A model generated the notes under the pieces. The model was not told where the DNA came from, ran no database searches, and saw nothing but the letters and a program-made list of their open reading frames with translations. A stretch of 64,000 nt of DNA, from positions 1-64,000 of the forward strand of contig JAPPLH010000059.1 in the NCBI GenBank assembly GCA_028819505.1. The letters run 5' to 3'. Source of the DNA: Acidimicrobiaceae bacterium. Lineage in GTDB: Bacteria > Actinomycetota > Acidimicrobiia > Acidimicrobiales > Aldehydirespiratoraceae. This document shows positions 60,631 to 64,000 of this stretch, in pieces. The position numbers were made by a program, and so were the translations under genes. Numbering within the stretch: position 1 is the stretch's first letter; each line of letters begins with the position of its first letter.

Positions 60631-61602
60631 GTGGACGTGTCGGTGCTGGCCGAGGCGGTGGAGCTCACCACCCAGCGGGTGCCGTACGTGCTGGCCACGG
60701 TGGTGTGGCGGCGCGGGCCCTCGTCGGGTCGGCAGGGCTCCAAGGCGGTCGTGCTGGCCGACGGAACGGTCCGCGGATGGCTGGGCGGCGCCTGCGCGGA
60801 GCCTTCGGTGGTGCGTCACGCCCGCCAGTGCCTGGAGACCGGCGAGCCGGCTCTGCTGTTCCTGGGCCAGCCCGATGAACTCGACGGCCGTTCGCAGGAG
60901 GGGGTGCGCTCGGTAGCCATGGCCTGCGAGTCGGAGGGAGCGCTGGAGGTCTACCTGGAGCCGCACCGGCCCGAGCCCCAGGTGATAGTGGTGGGCCGAT
61001 CCCCAGCGGTGGACGCGCTGGCCGAGATGGCCCTCGCGCTGGGCTGGGGGGCCACCGTCATCGACGACGGCGGTAATCCCGACGAGCACACCCGGCCTGA
61101 GATCGTGCGGACCAAGCTCGACCTGTCGGGACTCGGGATCGACGGCGCCACCGCGGTGGTGGTCGCCACCCAAGGTCACTACGACGACCTGGCCCTGGAG
61201 GCCGCGCTGGCTTGTGACCCGGGCTATGTGGGCCTGATCGCCTCCGACCGGCGAGCCGCCACCGTGCTCGACCACCTGCGGAGCCGGGATGTGGCCGCGG
61301 CCGGGCTGGACCGTGTCCACGCACCCGCCGGTCTGGACCTCGGCGCGGTGGCCAATGCGGAGATCGCGGTGGCGGTGATGGCCGATCTCGTGGCCAGGCG
61401 AGCCAGAGGCGAACTGGTGACGGGCGGACCGAGCGAGACTCCCCCCAGAGTCGAGGCCATAGACCCGGTTTGCGGCATGACGGTGCTGGTGGACGACGCC
61501 AAGTACCACGCCGTCCACGACGGCAACGACCACTGGTTCTGCGCCCCCGGTTGCCTGCGAGCCTTCTCCTCCGACCCGCAGACGTTCCTCGCCTCGACCT
61601 GA
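60631..61602 (+). CDS. XdhC/CoxI maturation protein with C-terminal YHS domain
   Basis: XdhC-family proteins protect and insert the sulfurated molybdenum cofactor into xanthine or CO dehydrogenases. The N-terminal half has VLATVVWRRGPSSGRQGSKAVVLADG and GWLGGACAEP. A Rossmann half follows with VIVVGRSPAVDALAEMA and YVGLIASDRRAATVLDHL. The last 45 residues (DPVCGM ... HWFCAPGCLRAF) are a YHS metal-binding domain, an unusual addition. GGAGGAGG precedes GTG 60631. It probably serves coxMSL, 13.7 kb upstream across the defence island. Confidence 0.88.
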   Translation: MDVSVLAEAVELTTQRVPYVLATVVWRRGPSSGRQGSKAVVLADGTVRGWLGGACAEPSVVRHARQCLETGEPALLFLGQPDELDGRSQEGVRSVAMACESEGALEVYLEPHRPEPQVIVVGRSPAVDALAEMALALGWGATVIDDGGNPDEHTRPEIVRTKLDLSGLGIDGATAVVVATQGHYDDLALEAALACDPGYVGLIASDRRAATVLDHLRSRDVAAAGLDRVHAPAGLDLGAVANAEIAVAVMADLVARRARGELVTGGPSETPPRVEAIDPVCGMTVLVDDAKYHAVHDGNDHWFCAPGCLRAFSSDPQTFLAST

Positions 61603-61658
61603 AGCGTCGGCTACAGCGTGGTCCGGTGAGTGTGGATCCTCGGGAAATATCTTGTATT

Positions 61659-61692
61659 TTGACAGTCAATGTTGGTAACTGTAATGACTGTC
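61659..61692 (+). promoter_or_regulatory. hicAB promoter with overlapping inverted-repeat operator
   Basis: TTGACA at 61659-61664 and TAATGA at 61682-61687 form a promoter with a 17-base spacer. GACAGTCA at 61661-61668 and TGACTGTC at 61685-61692 are a perfect inverted repeat covering both boxes. The start codon at 61697 is so close that the transcript may be leaderless. HicB-type antitoxins commonly bind such sites, so autorepression is expected. Confidence 0.65.
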
Positions 61693-61696
61693 CAGG

Positions 61697-61903
61697 ATGC
61701 ACAAGCGGCACCTGATGAAGCAACTGCGCCAAGTCGCTAACGACAAGCGGGTCGAGCTGCGCCCCCTGCGTCAGGGAAAGCACGAGGTGTGGCTCTTCGG
61801 AACCGAACGGCTGGTGATACCGGCGCACAACGAGATCGACGAATACACCGCCATGGCTATAATCCGGCAAGCACGCGAGTCGCCTAGCAGGAGCGTTCGA
61901 TGA
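61697..61903 (+). CDS. hicA: HicA-like mRNA interferase toxin
   Basis: Sixty-eight residues with the double-stranded-RNA-binding-like HicA pattern: LMKQLRQVANDKRVELRPLRQGKHEVWLFG, then LVIPAHNEIDEYTAMAIIRQA. The conserved catalytic His is in GKHEVW. HicA cleaves mRNA when free of HicB. The stop overlaps the next start (ATGA). Toxin-first order is normal for hicAB. Confidence 0.75.
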   Translation: MHKRHLMKQLRQVANDKRVELRPLRQGKHEVWLFGTERLVIPAHNEIDEYTAMAIIRQARESPSRSVR

Positions 61904-62160
61904 CCGCCATACCGCCGCCGGACGGCAAGTTCCGGGTGGTTGCTCGACAGGGCGATGAGTGGTGGGGCATCCAGGTGCGAGAACTCGACTGGGTTTTTTC
62001 GCAGGCCCGTCGCTTGGAGGATGTGTCCGAGACAGCCCGAGACGCGATCGCGGCCTACTACGACGTGCCGGTGTCCGAGGTGGGCGAGGTCGTCGTTGAC
62101 ACGGTGGTTCCAGCCGACGTGCTCGTTGCCCGGGGCGCGCCGCGCGCCGCAGCTGAGTGA
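61900..62160 (+). CDS. hicB: HicB-like antitoxin
   Basis: Eighty-six residues with the partial RNase H-like HicB fold: FRVVARQGDEWWGIQVRELDWVFSQARRLEDVSETARDAI, followed by an acidic tail. It neutralises HicA and usually represses the operon through a DNA-binding C-terminus; here the C-terminal part is short, so the DNA-binding mode is unclear. ATG 61900 overlaps the hicA stop. Confidence 0.75.
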   Translation: MTAIPPPDGKFRVVARQGDEWWGIQVRELDWVFSQARRLEDVSETARDAIAAYYDVPVSEVGEVVVDTVVPADVLVARGAPRAAAE

Positions 62161-62324
62161 GCTCGAAGTCGGCATAATCCGTCTCCGACTACCGGTCTCG
62201 CTCTCCGTGGCACAATGCCGCGTCCGCTTCTCGCTCCCCGGGGCCGGCCTCGTTCCCGGTCGTGGGCGGTCCACCCGCATCGCGCGCTGACAATCTCACG
62301 CGAACTGACAGTTAGCTTGACCCG

Positions 62325-63239
62325 GTGAGAGCGGAGCACTCGGACGATCGACGGCCATTGGGATGGTTGCTGGCCGGGGTTGGGATGCTCTCGGTCTCCA
62401 CCGACTCGCTCTGGGTTCGGTTGTCGGAGGCCGGCCCGCTGGACGTGGCCTTCGGTGTGTCGTGCTGCGCGCTGGTGGTTCACTCCACCTTCGGGCGGTG
62501 GTTCGACCGGCGCCCGGTGTTGGAGTCGCTGCGGACCCACCGGTTGCCGATCATGGCCGTGGCGGTACTGGCGTCGGCGAGCCAGCTCGCCTTCATCACC
62601 GCCATCACCGAGACCCGGGTGGCCAACGTCGTGGCCATCGTGGCTGCGGCGCCGCTGATGGCGTCGCTGTGCGCCCGGCTGTTCCTCGGCGAGAGGATCA
62701 CGCGCCGGGTGGCCGCCGCCATCGCCCTGACCATGGTGGGCATCGGAGTGATCGTGTCGAACTCGGTGGGGGAGCCGACGTTGAGGGGCGACCTGCTGGC
62801 GCTGTTCGCGGTGGTGTGCTTCGCCGGGAACATGACCATCTGGCGGCGCTACCCGGACGTGAGCCGCCGGGCCGCGCTGTTCCTCAGCGCAGCCATTGTC
62901 GTGGTGGTCACGAGCTTCGCGGCGTCGCCGCTCTCGCTCGACACCCGGGCCTACCTGGCGATCGCGGCCATGGGACTGTGCTTCAACCCCCTGGGCCGGC
63001 TGGCCAACTCGAACGCCCTCCGCTTCGCCCCGGTGTCGGAGGTCTCGCTGTTCGCGCCGACCGAGACGGTGGCCGGGACGGTGTGGGCCGCACTGTTCCT
63101 GTCGGAGTCGCCGGGTGCCAGCACCGTCGCCGGCGCGGCGGTGGTGCTGGCCGGAGTGTTCTACGGCACGGTCGCGTCCGGCCGTTCCAGGCGCTTCCGG
63201 CCGGGTCCTGGCGGGTCTATTCGTAGGCTGGCCCCGTGA
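62325..63239 (+). CDS. EamA/DMT family transporter
   Basis: Ten predicted membrane helices in two five-helix EamA halves (LLAGVGMLSVSTDSLWVR ... and GDLLALFAVVCFAGNMTIW ...). The signature stretch ANVVAIVAAAPLMASLCARLFLGERITRR is typical. It exports or imports small metabolites or amino acids; the substrate is unknown. It has 304 residues from GTG 62325. Its stop codon lies inside the first copy of a duplicated dtd start region. Confidence 0.85.
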   Translation: MRAEHSDDRRPLGWLLAGVGMLSVSTDSLWVRLSEAGPLDVAFGVSCCALVVHSTFGRWFDRRPVLESLRTHRLPIMAVAVLASASQLAFITAITETRVANVVAIVAAAPLMASLCARLFLGERITRRVAAAIALTMVGIGVIVSNSVGEPTLRGDLLALFAVVCFAGNMTIWRRYPDVSRRAALFLSAAIVVVVTSFAASPLSLDTRAYLAIAAMGLCFNPLGRLANSNALRFAPVSEVSLFAPTETVAGTVWAALFLSESPGASTVAGAAVVLAGVFYGTVASGRSRRFRPGPGGSIRRLAP

Positions 63240-63329
63240 GAGCGCTGGTGCTCGAGGTCCCCCGCGCTCGGCGGGAGCGGGCGACGTAGTCGAGTCATTC
63301 GTAGGCTGGCCCCGTGAGAGCGCTGGTGC
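63219..63329 (+). repeat. Duplicated start region of dtd (33-bp direct repeat)
   Basis: The 33 bases at 63219-63251 recur exactly at 63297-63329, 78 bases on. Each includes CCCCGTGAGAGCGCTGGTGC. In the first copy GTGA joins the transporter stop to a GTG start of a 17-codon frame that ends at TAG 63287-63289. The second copy is the real start of dtd. The simplest history is a tandem duplication that separated two genes once joined by GTGA. Confidence 0.85.
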
Positions 63330-63751
63330 AACGGGCCTCCGAGGCCCGCGTGCGGGTGGACGGCGAGGTGGTGGGCGAGATCGGCCCCGGCATGTGCTGC
63401 CTGGTCGGGGTGACCCACGACGACGACCAGGACGCGGCGCTGAAGCTGGCGGCCAAGCTGTGGCATCTGCGCATCTTCGCCGACGAGAACGGCCACATGA
63501 ACCGGTCGGTGGCCGAAACCAGCGGCGACCTGCTGGTGGTGAGCCAGTTCACCCTCTACGGCGACACCCGCAAGGGCCGCCGGCCGTCGTTCATCGCGGC
63601 GGCCGCTCCCGGCGAAGCGGCCCAGCTGATCGACGACTTGGTGGAAGAGTTGCGGCGTCTGGGGGCCACCGTGGCCACCGGCTCGTTCGGGGCGAATATG
63701 GCGGTGGAGCTGACCAACGACGGCCCCGTCACCCTGATGCTCGAAGTCTGA
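63314..63751 (+). CDS. dtd: D-aminoacyl-tRNA deacylase
   Basis: Dtd hydrolyses D-amino acids mischarged to tRNA. The 145-residue protein begins [26 protein letters not shown]. The active-site segments are [20 protein letters not shown] and, at the end, [19 protein letters not shown], which carries the (G)xNM/VxLxNDGPVT motif. GTG 63314 is supported by the conserved N-terminus. It is downstream of the transporter across a 78-base duplication. Confidence 0.95.
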   Translation: MRALVQRASEARVRVDGEVVGEIGPGMCCLVGVTHDDDQDAALKLAAKLWHLRIFADENGHMNRSVAETSGDLLVVSQFTLYGDTRKGRRPSFIAAAAPGEAAQLIDDLVEELRRLGATVATGSFGANMAVELTNDGPVTLMLEV

Positions 63752-63762
63752 GGACCGAGCCG

Positions 63763-64000
63763 ATGGATCGCCTGACAATCGACGGATCGGTCGCGGTCGT
63801 GACCGGCGGCGCCGGCGGCATCGGCAAGGGCATCGCCAGGGCGCTGCTGCGCCGGGGTGCCCGGGTCGTGATCGCCGACGTCGAAGCGCCCGCTCTGGAG
63901 CGGGCCGTCGGAGAGTTGTCGCCCCTGGGTTCGGTGGAGGGCGTGCCCACCGATGTGAGCGATGAACATTCCGTCACCGCCCTGGCCGACCATGTCTTCG
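63763..64000 (+). CDS. SDR family oxidoreductase, 5' part
   Basis: ATG 63763 opens a frame that runs off the window. It begins with the Rossmann motif VAVVTGGAGGIGKGIARALLRRGARVVIADVE, where TGxxxGxG marks a classical short-chain dehydrogenase, followed by the Asp-rich turn PTDVSDEHSV. About 79 residues are visible. The catalytic Ser-Tyr-Lys lies beyond the edge. Its start is 11 bases after the dtd stop. The substrate cannot be inferred. Confidence 0.88.
   Translation, partial: MDRLTIDGSVAVVTGGAGGIGKGIARALLRRGARVVIADVEAPALERAVGELSPLGSVEGVPTDVSDEHSVTALADHVF

Overview
The window is a high-GC bacterial chromosome segment. The ordered housekeeping block DUF177-rpmF-plsX-acpP-rnc-fpg-smc ... ftsY-ffh-rpsP-khpA-rimM-trmD-rplS-yraN-comM-dprA-xerC, frequent GTG/TTG starts and four-base ATGA overlaps point to an Actinomycetota. 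The LIV-type transporters, form I CO dehydrogenase and gene order suggest a member or relative of Acidimicrobiia. That placement is inference from gene content; there is no rRNA gene here to confirm it.

0-9 kb: a lipid-synthesis, RNase III and SMC operon, followed by an HtrA-like protease. 9.2-15.8 kb: an accessory exported-protein cluster lying between smc and ftsY, which are often neighbours. It holds a Cys-rich secreted protein broken by a frameshift, two Ala/Gly/Pro-rich lipoprotein-like proteins sharing a repeated beta-rich domain, and a small type IV pilin-like protein. 16-26 kb: the SRP, ribosome-maturation and DNA-processing block, including a 38-residue membrane protein, a c-type cytochrome, comM with a hairpin over its Shine-Dalgarno sequence, dprA and xerC, plus a DUF2283 gene that has lost its start.

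26-33 kb: a LIV-type uptake system packed into three polypeptides (MFS-LivF fusion, LivH-LivM-LivG fusion, lipoprotein binding protein). 33-36 kb: a TauE/SafE permease, an NTF2-like protein and an MFS exporter on the minus strand. 36-43 kb: a peptide-export cassette (HlyD-like adaptor, C39-peptidase ABC exporter, second NHLM-type ABC protein) with its own Cys-free double-glycine precursor. A decayed copy of the neighbouring MFS gene's 5' end lies on the far side. 43-47 kb: coxMSL, with the form I active-site signature, indicating real aerobic CO oxidation.

47-60.5 kb: a defence and stress island with visibly lower GC and more even codon use in its first 10 kb. It carries an endonuclease III-like domain fused to a C5 cytosine methyltransferase. 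Convergent to it is a three-gene minus-strand operon ending in a 1,911-residue DEAD-box/DUF1998 helicase, best read as a Druantia type II-like system. An AAA ATPase, an RHH/PIN toxin-antitoxin pair and a HEPN/PaREP1-like gene follow. The island separates coxMSL from an XdhC/CoxI-type maturation gene (60.6 kb). 61.7-64 kb: a hicAB pair with a palindromic operator, a DMT exporter, dtd with a duplicated start region, and the 5' end of an SDR gene.

A G+C-rich repeat of about 40-72 bp recurs at five places, each just upstream of a plus-strand gene and mostly at junctions between co-directional genes. In three of them it carries a small open frame coupled by ATGA overlaps.
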